From an uncultured Eubacterium sp. (lineage in GTDB: Bacteria; Bacillota; Clostridia; Lachnospirales; Lachnospiraceae): DNA of 31,367 bases. The DNA lies in contig CAUCXT010000031.1 in the NCBI GenBank assembly GCA_958446835.1, forward strand, positions 1 through 31,367. Direction: 5' to 3'. The position numbers and the translations under genes are program-made. This document shows positions 1-8,199 of this stretch, one piece after another. The number at the start of each line of letters is the position of its first letter. Position 1 is the stretch's first letter. A model generated the notes under the pieces. That model was not told where the DNA came from. It ran no database searches and saw nothing but the letters and a program-made list of their open reading frames with translations.

Positions 1-2
1 GG

Positions 3-1010
3 GTCAAGAGAGTAGACGCCTGTTATGCGAAAAATCCTGAGATAGAGTGGTCTAAGGTACTTGAGCTATGCGGTGAGAACCGTTGGCCGGGACCGTCGGG
101 ACCGCGCTTTGAGTACAGACCGTACGGCTTGTATGAGAGCATGCTCATAAGGGTAGCTCCGTATACCATAAAGGGCGCCCTGTACTATCAGGGTGAGAAC
201 GACGAGAACAACAATGAGATATATGATATACTGCTTGAGAATCTTATAACGGAGTGGAGAAGGCTCTGGCATGATGATGAGCTGGCGTTCTCCATTGTGC
301 AGCTTCCTGTGCATGACCCGGATACGGAGAAAACGGGGCGCGGCTGGGGAGGCATAAGAAGAGCGCAGGATAAGATATGCCGCACGATAAAGAATACATC
401 GCTCACGGTTATAACCGACTGCGGCAATAAGAAGAACATTCATCCGACGGACAAAAAGACGGTTGGAGAGAGACTAGCTGCAAACACACTGAAGGATATC
501 TATGGACTTGGCGGGTACAATGGAAATGGGCCAAGGCTTTCAGGGTATGAGTTTACATGCAGGGACGGACATGAGGGAATACTGCTTCATTTTTCCGGGG
601 TTGATGACGGCTTTTACAGAAAAAAAGCGGATTGCGAAGGTGCTGCAAGTCCGGAGGAGCTTGTAAGGATTGACAATCAGGGCGAAAAAACGGTATTTGG
701 AGCGGGAGACAGCAAAAATCTGGCTTCTGGCTTTGAGATATGCTGTAGAAATGTAGCAGCAGACAGCGCAAAGAATAGCCCTGCAAACACCGCGACAGAT
801 GACGTAGAGAATGGTTCGGCAAGCTCTGATAATGATAAAAATGAAAAAGTGACATATTACCGCGCAATAGCCGAGATAGCAGGCAGTGATATATTTATTT
901 ACAATGAAAATGTAAGCGAACCGGTGAGTGCAAGGTATGGCAATGACAATTATTTCCGTCCGATTTTCCTTGACAAATGTGGCAGACCGATTGTACCATT
1001 CTGGATATAA
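3..1010 (+). CDS. Sialate O-acetylesterase-like SGNH hydrolase, 5' end cut by window
   Basis: The frame is open from base 3, so the gene starts outside the window; 335 residues are visible. The motif YYQGEND matches the W/Y-Y-Q-G-E-N block of the sialate O-acetylesterase (SASA, formerly DUF303) family. IHPTDK further on carries the His of the catalytic D-x-x-H block. The N-terminal GQSN-type Ser block must lie upstream of the window. These enzymes remove acetyl groups from sialic acid or other acetylated glycans. Between about bases 740 and 860 there is an Asn/Asp/Ser-rich low-complexity stretch, probably a surface loop added to the C-terminal beta domain. The stop is followed by 72 bases before ispF with no clear terminator. 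The family call is fairly sure; the exact substrate cannot be read from the sequence. Confidence 0.8.
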   Translation, partial: VKRVDACYAKNPEIEWSKVLELCGENRWPGPSGPRFEYRPYGLYESMLIRVAPYTIKGALYYQGENDENNNEIYDILLENLITEWRRLWHDDELAFSIVQLPVHDPDTEKTGRGWGGIRRAQDKICRTIKNTSLTVITDCGNKKNIHPTDKKTVGERLAANTLKDIYGLGGYNGNGPRLSGYEFTCRDGHEGILLHFSGVDDGFYRKKADCEGAASPEELVRIDNQGEKTVFGAGDSKNLASGFEICCRNVAADSAKNSPANTATDDVENGSASSDNDKNEKVTYYRAIAEIAGSDIFIYNENVSEPVSARYGNDNYFRPIFLDKCGRPIVPFWI

Positions 1011-1082
1011 TAAAGAGATAAAGCTGGCTTTTTTGTGGATATAGTGCTAAGAAGGCGGCTGCAGAATAGGAGCATATTAATT

Positions 1083-1661
1083 ATGAGAGTTGGAATGGGA
1101 TATGACGTTCATAGACTGGTGCCGGAGCGCGACCTTATTATCGGCGGAGTGAAGATTCCTTATGAGAAGGGACTTTTAGGACATTCGGATGCGGATGTGC
1201 TATTGCACGCCATCATGGATGCACTCTTAGGCGCGGCGGCACTTGGGGATATCGGTAAGCATTTTCCGGACAATGACCCGGCATACAAGGGCGCGGACAG
1301 CCTTATGCTGCTTGGAAGAGTTGGTGAGCTTCTGTCCGATGAGGGCTATGTCATTGAGAACATCGACAGCACAATTATCGCCCAGAAGCCGAAGATGGCA
1401 CCGCACATCGAACAGATGAGAAAGAATATCGCAGATACGCTTGGACTTGATATAAGCAGGGTCAATGTAAAAGCGACAACTGAGGAGGGACTTGGCTTTA
1501 CCGGAACAGGTGAGGGAATTTCCGCTCAGGCTGTTGCGCTTATAATGTCTGTTGAGAATTATATCTATGACAATATAGCCAGAGGACAGTTTATCTCAAG
1601 TGACGGCTCGACAGGAAATGCGGGTGGCTGCGCCGGCTGCAGCGGATGCGGACGAAGATAA
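1083..1661 (+). CDS. ispF: 2-C-methyl-D-erythritol 2,4-cyclodiphosphate synthase
   Basis: Catalyses closure of CDP-ME 2-phosphate to MEcPP with release of CMP in the cytosolic MEP isoprenoid pathway. The start GYDVH (Asp8, His10) and His42 in the block DADVLLH are the three metal ligands of the family. The blocks GDIGKHFPDND and TTEEGLGFTG(T)GEG complete the signature. ATG 1083 is chosen because AGGAG at 1068-1072 precedes it and the protein then begins MRVGMGYDVH; an in-frame GTG at 1035 would add 16 residues of no family similarity. The protein is 192 aa against the usual 157-160: about 30 residues at the C terminus are extra and end in a Gly/Cys-rich tail with CxxCxxC spacing. ispD is not adjacent, but synteny with cysE-cysS is as in Bacillus yacN. 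Confidence 0.93.
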   Translation: MRVGMGYDVHRLVPERDLIIGGVKIPYEKGLLGHSDADVLLHAIMDALLGAAALGDIGKHFPDNDPAYKGADSLMLLGRVGELLSDEGYVIENIDSTIIAQKPKMAPHIEQMRKNIADTLGLDISRVNVKATTEEGLGFTGTGEGISAQAVALIMSVENYIYDNIARGQFISSDGSTGNAGGCAGCSGCGRR

Positions 1662-1668
1662 AAAGTGA

Positions 1669-1697
1669 TTGACAAATCCGGCTTCGGTGCATATTCT
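1669..1697 (+). promoter_or_regulatory. Promoter of the cysteine T-box operon
   Basis: A perfect -35 TTGACA (1669-1674) is followed by a 17-bp spacer and TATTCT (1692-1697). It begins 7 bases after the ispF stop and would start transcription near 1704, at the head of the T-box leader. Confidence 0.7.
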
Positions 1698-1703
1698 AAT
1701 AAT

Positions 1704-1961
1704 GTGATAAATATGAAAAATGCTAAGACGGAAAAGAGTAGTGAAGTGCCTGCTGTCACAGAGAGAAGAACTCATCACGCGCTGATGATGCTGGAAGTTC
1801 TTTACACAGCCTTTGCGAAGTGCATTCCTGAGCATGACGGGGGAATACAGTATCCTGTCACGGCGGACACCGTTAACAGTCATCGAGATAGGAGGCGCAT
1901 GCCTTCTAAGTAGAGTGGAACCGCGATAACCTTGCCTCTATATTTTGGAGGCAGGGTTTTT
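1704..1961 (+). ncRNA. T-box riboswitch leader, cysteine specific
   Basis: The conserved T-box core AGAGTGGAACCGCG is at 1912-1925. Upstream are the Stem I marks AGTA (near 1738), AGAGAG (near 1761) and a specifier loop reading GAAG-TGC-A with the typical CCTGAGC downstream. The specifier is TGC at 1821-1823, a cysteine codon. The tRNA acceptor-pairing bulge reads UGGA (1916-1919), so it expects discriminator base U73, which is the discriminator of tRNA-Cys; two independent contacts therefore agree. Uncharged tRNA-Cys should stabilise the antiterminator and switch on cysE-cysS. An 82-codon open frame over this region is an accident of the leader. Confidence 0.92.
1929..1961 (+). terminator. 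Intrinsic terminator of the T-box leader
   Basis: The 9-bp stem CCTTGCCTC / GAGGCAGGG (one G-U pair) is followed by TTTTT. It begins immediately after the T-box core, the usual position for the terminator that competes with the antiterminator. Confidence 0.88.
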
Positions 1962-2094
1962 ATTTTCTCATCAGGAAAGGCTATAGATAATTGCGAAACT
2001 TAGTATGTGGCAGACGGACGTTGTGGAATTTTGCCGGTACACTTCCGGGAACGTTCGCATTCTACATAAGCATATTGTAAAAAGGGAGAAACTC

Positions 2095-2721
2095 ATGTTT
2101 GATATTATTAAGCAGGAAATTGCGATAATACGTGACAGGGATCCGGCAATCAAGTCGGATATGGAGGTCTTTTTATATCCGTCATTTAAGGCTATCCTTA
2201 AATACAGGAAGGCACATAAACTATATCTCAAGAAGCATTATTTCCTTGCACGTCTGGTTTCACAGCGTGCGGCGCGAAAGACAGGTATAGAAATACATCC
2301 GGGAGCTACAATAGGAAAAGGACTGTTTATCGACCACGGTCATGGTGTCGTGATAGGTGAGACTGCGATTGTGGGGGACAATGTCACGCTGTATCAGGGG
2401 GTAACTCTTGGAGGTACAGGTAAGCAGAAGGGAAAGAGACATCCTACACTTGAGGACAATGTCATGGTAGGAACCGGAGCCAAGGTGCTTGGAGATATAG
2501 TAATCGGAGCCAATTCGATGATTGGCGCAGGTTCGGTTGTTCTTAATGATGTTCCACCTAACTCCACGGTTGTGGGCGTTCCGGGGCGGGTTGTCAAGCG
2601 CGACAATATAAGAGTGCCTAGCGCGGATCTTGACCAGATTCATCTGCCGGATCCGGTTATGAACGATATACAGCAATTAAAAGAGACAGTTGCAAGACTG
2701 GTAAAACAATTGGAGGAATAG
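2095..2721 (+). CDS. cysE: Serine O-acetyltransferase
   Basis: Makes O-acetylserine from serine and acetyl-CoA, the first step of cysteine synthesis. The 208-aa protein has a short N-terminal helical part, then left-handed beta-helix hexapeptide repeats (IHPGATIGKGLFIDHG, VVIGETAIVGDNV, LGGTGKQKGKRHPTL) with the family's catalytic Asp-His pair in the DHGHGVVIGE block. ATG 2095 is preceded by AAGGGAGAA; an earlier in-frame start at 2005 would sit in the T-box leader and adds 30 unrelated residues. It is the first gene after the cysteine T-box and lies 6 bases before cysS, so acetylserine supply and Cys-tRNA charging are co-regulated by tRNA-Cys charging. Confidence 0.95.
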   Translation: MFDIIKQEIAIIRDRDPAIKSDMEVFLYPSFKAILKYRKAHKLYLKKHYFLARLVSQRAARKTGIEIHPGATIGKGLFIDHGHGVVIGETAIVGDNVTLYQGVTLGGTGKQKGKRHPTLEDNVMVGTGAKVLGDIVIGANSMIGAGSVVLNDVPPNSTVVGVPGRVVKRDNIRVPSADLDQIHLPDPVMNDIQQLKETVARLVKQLEE

Positions 2722-2727
2722 ATTACA

Positions 2728-4149
2728 ATGGAAAACAGAATTCGTTTTTTTAACACACTCACAAGAAATGTTGAGCTTTTTGTCCCGAACGAGGACGGAA
2801 AGGTCAAGATGTATACCTGCGGACCTACAGTGTATCACTATGCACATATAGGAAATCTTAGAAGCTATATAATGGAGGATATTCTTGAAAAGACACTCCG
2901 CTATGTGGGCTATGATGTGAAGAGAGTTATGAATATCACTGATGTAGGACATCTTTCAAGCGATGCCGACACCGGCGAGGATAAGATGTTAAAGGGTGCA
3001 AAAAGAGAGCACAAGACTGTCATGGAGATTGCCAAGTTCTATACAGATGCATTTCTTTCGGACTGCAATAAGTTAAACATCCGCATACCTGATGTTGTTG
3101 AGCCTGCCACCAACTGCATACCTGAATTTATCAACATGGTGAGCGTGCTTCTTGAGAAGGGCTACGCTTATATAGCAGGTGAGAATGTATACTTTGATAC
3201 ATCAAAGCTCAAGGATTATTACGTGTTCTCAAGCCAGAGCGAGAAGGAGCTCATGGTCGGTGTGCGCGATGATGTGAGCGAAGATACCAATAAAAAGAAC
3301 AAGGCGGATTTCGTGCTGTGGTTTACCAAGTCGAAGTTCGACAATCAGGAGCTTAAGTGGGATAGCCCTTGGGGTGTTGGTTATCCGGGCTGGCATATAG
3401 AGTGCTCCTGCATAAGCATGAAGCACCTTGGCGAGTATATGGATATTCATTGCGGAGGCGTTGATAATATTTTCCCACACCACACCAATGAGATTGCACA
3501 GAGCGAGGCATATCTCGGACACAAGTGGTGCAATTACTGGTTCCATGTTCACCATCTTAATGATAAGACGGGAAAGATGAGTAAATCAACTGGAAACATC
3601 CTCACTGTATCCGTATTGCAGGAGAAGGGCTATGACCCTCTTGTATACAGAATGTTCTGCCTTCAGTCGCATTACCGCAAGCCACTTGAATTTTCGTATG
3701 AGATTATGGACAATGTGGCAGCCGCTTATAATAAGCTTGTAAAGAAAATTGGCACCTTAAAGGATGAGGGAGAGGTCGACAAGGAAGCTTACAATAAATT
3801 CAGGGAGAGCTTCATAGATGCACTTGCAAATGACATCAATACGTCAAGTGCGCTTACAGTTGTGTATGATGTACTCAGAGCAGACTGCAATGACAAGACG
3901 AAGCTTGAGCTTGTAAAGAGCTTCGATGAGGTGCTCTCACTCAATCTCACAAGAGAATGTGGAAAAGCTGATGCGGCATCAGATGTTGATGATGAGCTTT
4001 CACAGTATGTGCTTGCGAAGATAGAGGAGCGCAGGGCTGCGAAGAAGGAGAAGGATTTTGCCAAGGCTGATGCAATCCGCGAGGAGCTGCTTAGCAAGGG
4101 CATTGTGATAAAGGATACCAGAGAAGGAACAGTGTGGGAGAAGGCATAA
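2728..4149 (+). CDS. cysS: Cysteinyl-tRNA synthetase
   Basis: Class I aminoacyl-tRNA synthetase that charges tRNA-Cys. The 473-aa length is normal for the family. The N-terminal block MYTCGPTVYHYAHIGN holds Cys31, the first zinc/substrate ligand, and the HIGH motif in the form HIGN (residues 40-43). WHIECS and HHTNE supply the remaining zinc ligands. KMSKS is exact at residues 283-287. The C-terminal DALR-like and anticodon-binding helices follow. The second gene of the T-box operon, it overlaps the next gene by one base (TAATG). Confidence 0.97.
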   Translation: MENRIRFFNTLTRNVELFVPNEDGKVKMYTCGPTVYHYAHIGNLRSYIMEDILEKTLRYVGYDVKRVMNITDVGHLSSDADTGEDKMLKGAKREHKTVMEIAKFYTDAFLSDCNKLNIRIPDVVEPATNCIPEFINMVSVLLEKGYAYIAGENVYFDTSKLKDYYVFSSQSEKELMVGVRDDVSEDTNKKNKADFVLWFTKSKFDNQELKWDSPWGVGYPGWHIECSCISMKHLGEYMDIHCGGVDNIFPHHTNEIAQSEAYLGHKWCNYWFHVHHLNDKTGKMSKSTGNILTVSVLQEKGYDPLVYRMFCLQSHYRKPLEFSYEIMDNVAAAYNKLVKKIGTLKDEGEVDKEAYNKFRESFIDALANDINTSSALTVVYDVLRADCNDKTKLELVKSFDEVLSLNLTRECGKADAASDVDDELSQYVLAKIEERRAAKKEKDFAKADAIREELLSKGIVIKDTREGTVWEKA

Positions 4150-4577
4150 TGGACAAAGTAATACGTGAAGTATTTGAACTAAAGGATGTGGATGCGGACA
4201 GCTATTCACCGCTTACACTTGCCTACATCGGCGACTGCGTATATGAGCTTGCCATAAGAACACTGCTTGTAAACAAGGGCAATGCACCTGTCAACAAGCT
4301 CAACAAAAAGGCGAGCGACCTTGCCAAGGCACCTACCCAGTCAAAGATGATAACCGTGCTTGTGGAAAATGAACTCCTCACCGAGGAGGAGCTTGCGGTA
4401 TACAAAAGAGGCCGCAATGCCAAGTCATTCTCCACCGCCAAGAATGCCACAGTGAGTGATTACCGCAGGGCAACCGGCTTTGAAGCCCTCATGGGCTGGC
4501 TCTACTTAAGAGGAGAAAGCCGCCGCGCCCTAGAGATTATTAAACTAGCATTCGACAAACTGGAATTAATGAAATAA
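4149..4577 (+). CDS. mrnC: Mini-ribonuclease III
   Basis: Dimeric RNase III-type nuclease lacking a dsRNA-binding domain; in Bacillus it matures the ends of 23S rRNA. The 142-aa protein has the RNase III core: LAYIGDCVYE near residue 24-33 with the catalytic Asp, and FEALMGWLYL near residue 112 with the catalytic Glu. ATG 4149 shares its A with the cysS stop TAA, indicating translational coupling. Gene order cysE-cysS-mrnC-rlmB matches Bacillus yazC. Confidence 0.92.
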   Translation: MDKVIREVFELKDVDADSYSPLTLAYIGDCVYELAIRTLLVNKGNAPVNKLNKKASDLAKAPTQSKMITVLVENELLTEEELAVYKRGRNAKSFSTAKNATVSDYRRATGFEALMGWLYLRGESRRALEIIKLAFDKLELMK

Positions 4578-4625
4578 TTATTTGGTAAAACAATTACATG
4601 ATAAATATGTACGTCATAGCTAGGT

Positions 4626-4823
4626 AATTGCACAACTGCGGATTGAAACTGAACAGTTGAGTAATCTTCTAGTACACTTCCAGACCTTTTGAACGCCGTC
4701 GGTCCTTAGCGGCTGTATTTTAGCCGCTTAGTACCGCTACGGCGTTCAAGGAGTGCGAACGTGTCTGGAAGTGTACTAGAAGATTACTCAACGTATGGAA
4801 GATATACACTAAGTTGTGCAATT
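4626..4823. repeat. 198-bp nested palindromic element (MITE-like)
   Basis: There are four nested perfect inverted repeats. The outer 12-bp arms are at 4626-4637 and 4812-4823. The main 30-bp arms are at 4656-4685 and 4763-4792. Inner 11-bp arms are at 4689-4699 and 4739-4749, and an apical 7-bp hairpin is at 4708-4714 / 4722-4728. The outer and main arms are separated by 18 and 19 unpaired bases. No coding frame is evident. It fills the mrnC-rlmB gap and ends 35 bp before the rlmB ATG. It looks like a small non-autonomous element or a REP-type palindrome; transcribed, it would form a very stable hairpin between the two genes. Confidence 0.85.
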
Positions 4824-4858
4824 GTCGTACCAATATTGCGAATGAAAGGAGCCACACA

Positions 4859-5605
4859 ATGAGATACGAAGAGTACACAATAGAGGGCCGTAATGCCGTA
4901 ATAGAGGCATTCCGCTCAGGAAAGACGATAGATAAGCTTTATGTGCTTGACGGCTGTCAGGATGGGCCAATCAAGACTATAGTGCGTGAGGCTAAAAAAG
5001 GTGATACAATCATAAATTTTGTCACAAAGGAAAGACTTGATGAAATGAGCCAGACAGGTCATCATCAGGGAGCGATAGCTAAGGCGGCTGCTTATGAATA
5101 CGCGGAAGTTTCCGATATTTTAGATGCTGCCAGAGCAAAAGGGGAACCACCTTTTATTCTTTTACTTGATGGAATAGAGGATCCACACAATCTTGGCGCA
5201 ATAATAAGAACAGCTAATCTTGCAGGTGCACATGGTGTGATTATACCTAAGCGTCGCGCTGTAGGGCTTACCGCGGTTGTTGCAAAGACAAGTGCGGGTG
5301 CGATTAACTATACACCTGTAGCAAAGGTTACGAACCTTGCTTCCACGATTGACGAACTTAAAAAAGAAGGAATGTGGTTCGTATGCGCCGACATGGGTGG
5401 AGAACTTATGTATAAGCAGAATCTCACAGGACCTATCGGACTTGTCATCGGCAATGAGGGTGAAGGCGTAAGCCGCCTTATTAAGGAAAAATGTGACTTT
5501 ATTACATCAATTCCGATGAAAGGGGACATAGATTCACTCAATGCGTCCGTGGCAGCAGGTGTGCTTTCCTATGAAATCGTGCGTCAGAGAATGATGGGCA
5601 AATAA
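4859..5605 (+). CDS. rlmB: 23S rRNA (guanosine-2'-O-)-methyltransferase, SpoU/TrmH family
   Basis: A SPOUT-class methyltransferase of 248 aa with an N-terminal substrate-binding domain (EGRNAVIEAFRSG) and the three TrmH motifs: NLGAIIRTA, LVIGNEGEGVS and SLNASVAAGVLSYE. These form the trefoil knot that binds SAM; the first Arg is the expected catalytic residue. Family members methylate G2251 of 23S rRNA. ATG 4859 is used because AAAGGAG lies at 4845-4851; the 15 residues read upstream are inside the palindrome and unlike the family. Neighbours mrnC and sigH match Bacillus yacO. Confidence 0.93.
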   Translation: MRYEEYTIEGRNAVIEAFRSGKTIDKLYVLDGCQDGPIKTIVREAKKGDTIINFVTKERLDEMSQTGHHQGAIAKAAAYEYAEVSDILDAARAKGEPPFILLLDGIEDPHNLGAIIRTANLAGAHGVIIPKRRAVGLTAVVAKTSAGAINYTPVAKVTNLASTIDELKKEGMWFVCADMGGELMYKQNLTGPIGLVIGNEGEGVSRLIKEKCDFITSIPMKGDIDSLNASVAAGVLSYEIVRQRMMGK

Positions 5606-5640
5606 CCTTTTAGCATGATGTGTGAAGTGAGGTTTGTCAG

Positions 5641-6246
5641 ATGGAAAAAAAGGATTATAAGGAATATTCGGATGAGCTGTTAGTCAGGATGGCAAGAGAT
5701 GGCGATGAGAAGGCTGAGGATTTTCTTCTGAAAAAATATAAGGATTTTGTCCGTTCGAAGGCAAGAGCTTATTTTCTTGTCGGAGGTGACAGTGATGATC
5801 TTATTCAGGAGGGCATGATAGGTCTGTATAATGCGATAGGACATTACGATGAGAGTATGGCATCGTCTTTTATGACTTATGCGGCAATATGTATAAATAA
5901 TAAGCTGATTTCTGCGGTATCTGCCGATGGCAGACAGAAGAATGCGCCACTTAACGGATATGTGTCAATATACAGCAGCATAACGGATGAGACAGGGGAG
6001 GAGGCGTCCTTGTCGGATGTCCTCCCCGATACAGAAAATATCAACCCTGAATCAATCATTCTCAATGAAGAGCAGGAAAAGCTTACGATAAACCGCCTTT
6101 TTGGCAAGCTGAGTGCGCTTGAGAAGGAAATATTGTCATACTATATGGAAGGAATGAGTTATTCAGAGATTGCCAAGATTATCGGAAAAACAGAGAAGTC
6201 CGTGGATAATGCAATTCAGAGGATTCGCCTTAAGATGAGAAAATAA
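5641..6246 (+). CDS. sigH: RNA polymerase sigma-H factor (Spo0H type)
   Basis: A 201-aa sigma-70-family protein. Region 2 reads DDLIQEGMIGLYNAI with the upstream SKARAYFLVGGD, close to Bacillus SigH. The C-terminal sigma-4 helix-turn-helix reads MSYSEIAKIIGKTEKSVDNA. In Bacillus SigH drives the transition-phase and early sporulation programme; many Lachnospiraceae keep it even when sporulation is not seen. It lies 35 bp after rlmB. The yacP (Rae1) gene that normally stands between them is absent. A TTGACA promoter for the downstream tRNA begins 28 bp after the stop. Confidence 0.9.
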   Translation: MEKKDYKEYSDELLVRMARDGDEKAEDFLLKKYKDFVRSKARAYFLVGGDSDDLIQEGMIGLYNAIGHYDESMASSFMTYAAICINNKLISAVSADGRQKNAPLNGYVSIYSSITDETGEEASLSDVLPDTENINPESIILNEEQEKLTINRLFGKLSALEKEILSYYMEGMSYSEIAKIIGKTEKSVDNAIQRIRLKMRK

Positions 6247-6274
6247 TATCTGTATAGTATTTTAAAATAATTTC

Positions 6275-6303
6275 TTGACAAAGTGATTATAGTTTGATAA
6301 GAT
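6275..6303 (+). promoter_or_regulatory. Promoter of the tRNA-Thr gene with leader hairpin
   Basis: TTGACA (6275-6280), 17-bp spacer, TAAGAT (6298-6303). Bases 6304-6341 between the -10 and the tRNA form an imperfect dyad (ATGAAC..GATGT against ACATC..GTTCAT), which would be a 5' leader hairpin removed by RNase P. Confidence 0.75.
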
Positions 6304-6344
6304 ATGAACTCGGGTGATGTAAGATACATCTGCCCGTTCATGTT

Positions 6345-6417
6345 GCTACTATGGCTCAGTCGGTAGAGCGTCGCCTTGGTAAGGCGGAGGTCACGGGTTC
6401 GATTCCCGTTAGTAGCT
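6345..6417 (+). tRNA. tRNA-Thr (anticodon GGU)
   Basis: A 73-nt cloverleaf: acceptor GCTACTA / TAGTAGC, D arm GCTC..GAGC, anticodon stem TCGCC / GGCGG with loop TTGGTAA (anticodon GGT at 6378-6380), T arm ACGGG / CCCGT with TTCGATT. The discriminator is T; CCA is not encoded. It reads ACC and ACU codons. Confidence 0.96.
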
Positions 6418-6428
6418 TACATAGAGAG

Positions 6429-6457
6429 AGGGTATAGCCAAGTGCTATACCCTTTTT
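6429..6457 (+). terminator. Terminator after tRNA-Thr
   Basis: The 10-bp stem AGGGTATAGC / GCTATACCCT with loop CAAGT runs into TTTTT. It makes the tRNA a single-gene transcription unit. Confidence 0.9.
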
Positions 6458-6517
6458 CTGTGTGTGGGTAACATTATGCTGCCCAATCAAAAAATTAAAT
6501 ATGAGGAGAAAAAGAAA

Positions 6518-8170
6518 ATGTATCTCAAACCAAAGCTGATAACTTGTATGAAAAACTACAGCTTTTCACAGTTTACCAAGGATGTGGTCTCCGGTATTAT
6601 AGTTGCAATTATTGCACTGCCGCTGTCAATCGCACTTGCGCTTGCGTCAGGTGTGGGACCGGAGCAGGGACTTTACACTGCAATAGTTGCAGGCTTTGTA
6701 ATCTCACTTCTTGGCGGAAGCCGCGTTCAGATTGCCGGACCTACTGCTGCATTTGCTTCGATAGTTGCAGGAATTGTGGCAAGAAACGGAATGGACGGAC
6801 TTGTTCTTGCGACCATACTCGCAGGTATAATTTTGATTCTTATGGGTGTATTTAAACTCGGGGCGCTCATAAAATTTATTCCATTCACGATTACTACAGG
6901 TTTTACACTGGGTATTGCAGTGACTATAGCAATCGGACAGATTAAGGATTTTCTTGGACTTACATTTGTGAATTCACCTATTGAGACGATGGACAAGCTC
7001 TTTGAGGTGTTCAGATGTATAGGTACATTTAACTGGCAGGCTCTGGTTGTAGGTATGGTATGTCTTTTGATACTTATATTCTGGCCGAAGAAGCTTGAAA
7101 AGATTCCGGCTTCACTTATTGCCGTGGTTGTCGGGGCAGCCATGGTTGCGCTTTTGAAGATGGATGTCAAGACGATAGGGGATTTGTACGATATATCGTC
7201 TGCACCTCCTAAGTTCGCACTTCCGGCTTTTTCGTTTGAGAAGCTGTCCGCGGTTGCCTCAGATGCGTTTACGATAGCAATTCTTGCGGCGATTGAGTCA
7301 CTTCTTTCGTGCGTTGTCGCAGACGGAATGATAGGAAGCAAGCACAATTCCAATATGGAGCTTGTAGCACAGGGCGCAGGAAACATTGCGTCAGCTTTAT
7401 TTGGCGGCATTCCTGCTACAGGAGCCATTGCAAGAACAGCAGCTAATATAAAGAACGGTGGACGTACACCTATAGCGGGTATGGTTCACGCTGTTGTGCT
7501 TTTACTTATACTTGTGTCACTTATGCCACTTGCAAAGCTTATTCCTATGCCGGCTATTGCGGCAATACTTTTCATGGTTGCATATAACATGAGCGGGTGG
7601 AGGACATTTGCACATCTTATAAAGACATCACCTAAGAGCGATAACATTGTACTTATTGTCACATTCGTGTTTACGGTTGTTTTTGACCTTGTTGTTGCCA
7701 TAGGCGTTGGTCTTGCACTTGCATGTGTACTTTTCATGAAGAGAATGTCCGAGGTTACGGATGTACACGGATGGGTATATCTTGATGAGGAAAACAGAAC
7801 CTCAGACAATGCGGACAACCTTCATTTTAAGAATGTTCCAAAGGGTGTTCAGGTATTTGAGATTACAGGTCCTATGTTCTTTGCGGCTACAGAGAAATTC
7901 GGAAATGTTCTTTTTGACAAGTCAACCAAGGTACTTATTATCAGAATGAGAAGTGTTCCTGCTATTGATGCCACAGGAATACAGGCTATTGAGAAGATAA
8001 TTGCCAGATGTAAAAAGAATGGAACCAAGGTTATATTCTCACACGTAAATGAGCAGCCTATGAAGATATTTAAGAAATCTGGTATATTTGAGGAGCTTGG
8101 GGAAGAAGCCTTCTGTGCCAATATAGATGATGCACTCGCAGAGAGTGAAGAGCTTATTAAAAATCGATAA
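6518..8170 (+). CDS. SulP-family anion transporter with STAS domain
   Basis: A 550-aa inner-membrane protein of the SLC26/SulP family (sulfate, bicarbonate or other anion uptake). The N-terminal motif DVVSGIIVAIIALPLSIALA, then GPEQGLYTAIVAGF and GPTAAFASIVAG are the family's consensus elements. About 10-14 hydrophobic segments follow, to about residue 425. The cytosolic STAS domain (about 455-545) contains VLIIRMRSVPAIDATG with the usual nucleotide-binding loop. ATG 6518 follows GAGGAG at 6503-6508 with 9-base spacing; an in-frame start at 6464 would put 18 polar residues in front. Monocistronic by context: a terminator lies upstream and a new promoter begins 29 bp after the stop. The transported ion cannot be told from sequence. 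Confidence 0.93.
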   Translation: MYLKPKLITCMKNYSFSQFTKDVVSGIIVAIIALPLSIALALASGVGPEQGLYTAIVAGFVISLLGGSRVQIAGPTAAFASIVAGIVARNGMDGLVLATILAGIILILMGVFKLGALIKFIPFTITTGFTLGIAVTIAIGQIKDFLGLTFVNSPIETMDKLFEVFRCIGTFNWQALVVGMVCLLILIFWPKKLEKIPASLIAVVVGAAMVALLKMDVKTIGDLYDISSAPPKFALPAFSFEKLSAVASDAFTIAILAAIESLLSCVVADGMIGSKHNSNMELVAQGAGNIASALFGGIPATGAIARTAANIKNGGRTPIAGMVHAVVLLLILVSLMPLAKLIPMPAIAAILFMVAYNMSGWRTFAHLIKTSPKSDNIVLIVTFVFTVVFDLVVAIGVGLALACVLFMKRMSEVTDVHGWVYLDEENRTSDNADNLHFKNVPKGVQVFEITGPMFFAATEKFGNVLFDKSTKVLIIRMRSVPAIDATGIQAIEKIIARCKKNGTKVIFSHVNEQPMKIFKKSGIFEELGEEAFCANIDDALAESEELIKNR

Positions 8171-8199
8171 AAGATATTTACGAAACGAAATATATTTGC

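Noticed and set aside
1665..1913. 82-codon plus-strand open frame after ispF
   Set aside because: It lies entirely over the T-box promoter and leader, its codons overlap the conserved specifier loop and T-box core, and the product has no protein-like features.
6727..7428. 233-codon minus-strand open frame inside the SulP gene
   Set aside because: A shadow of the GC-biased codon pattern of the transporter; no ribosome site, and its product is Ala/Ile/Ser-rich without a motif.
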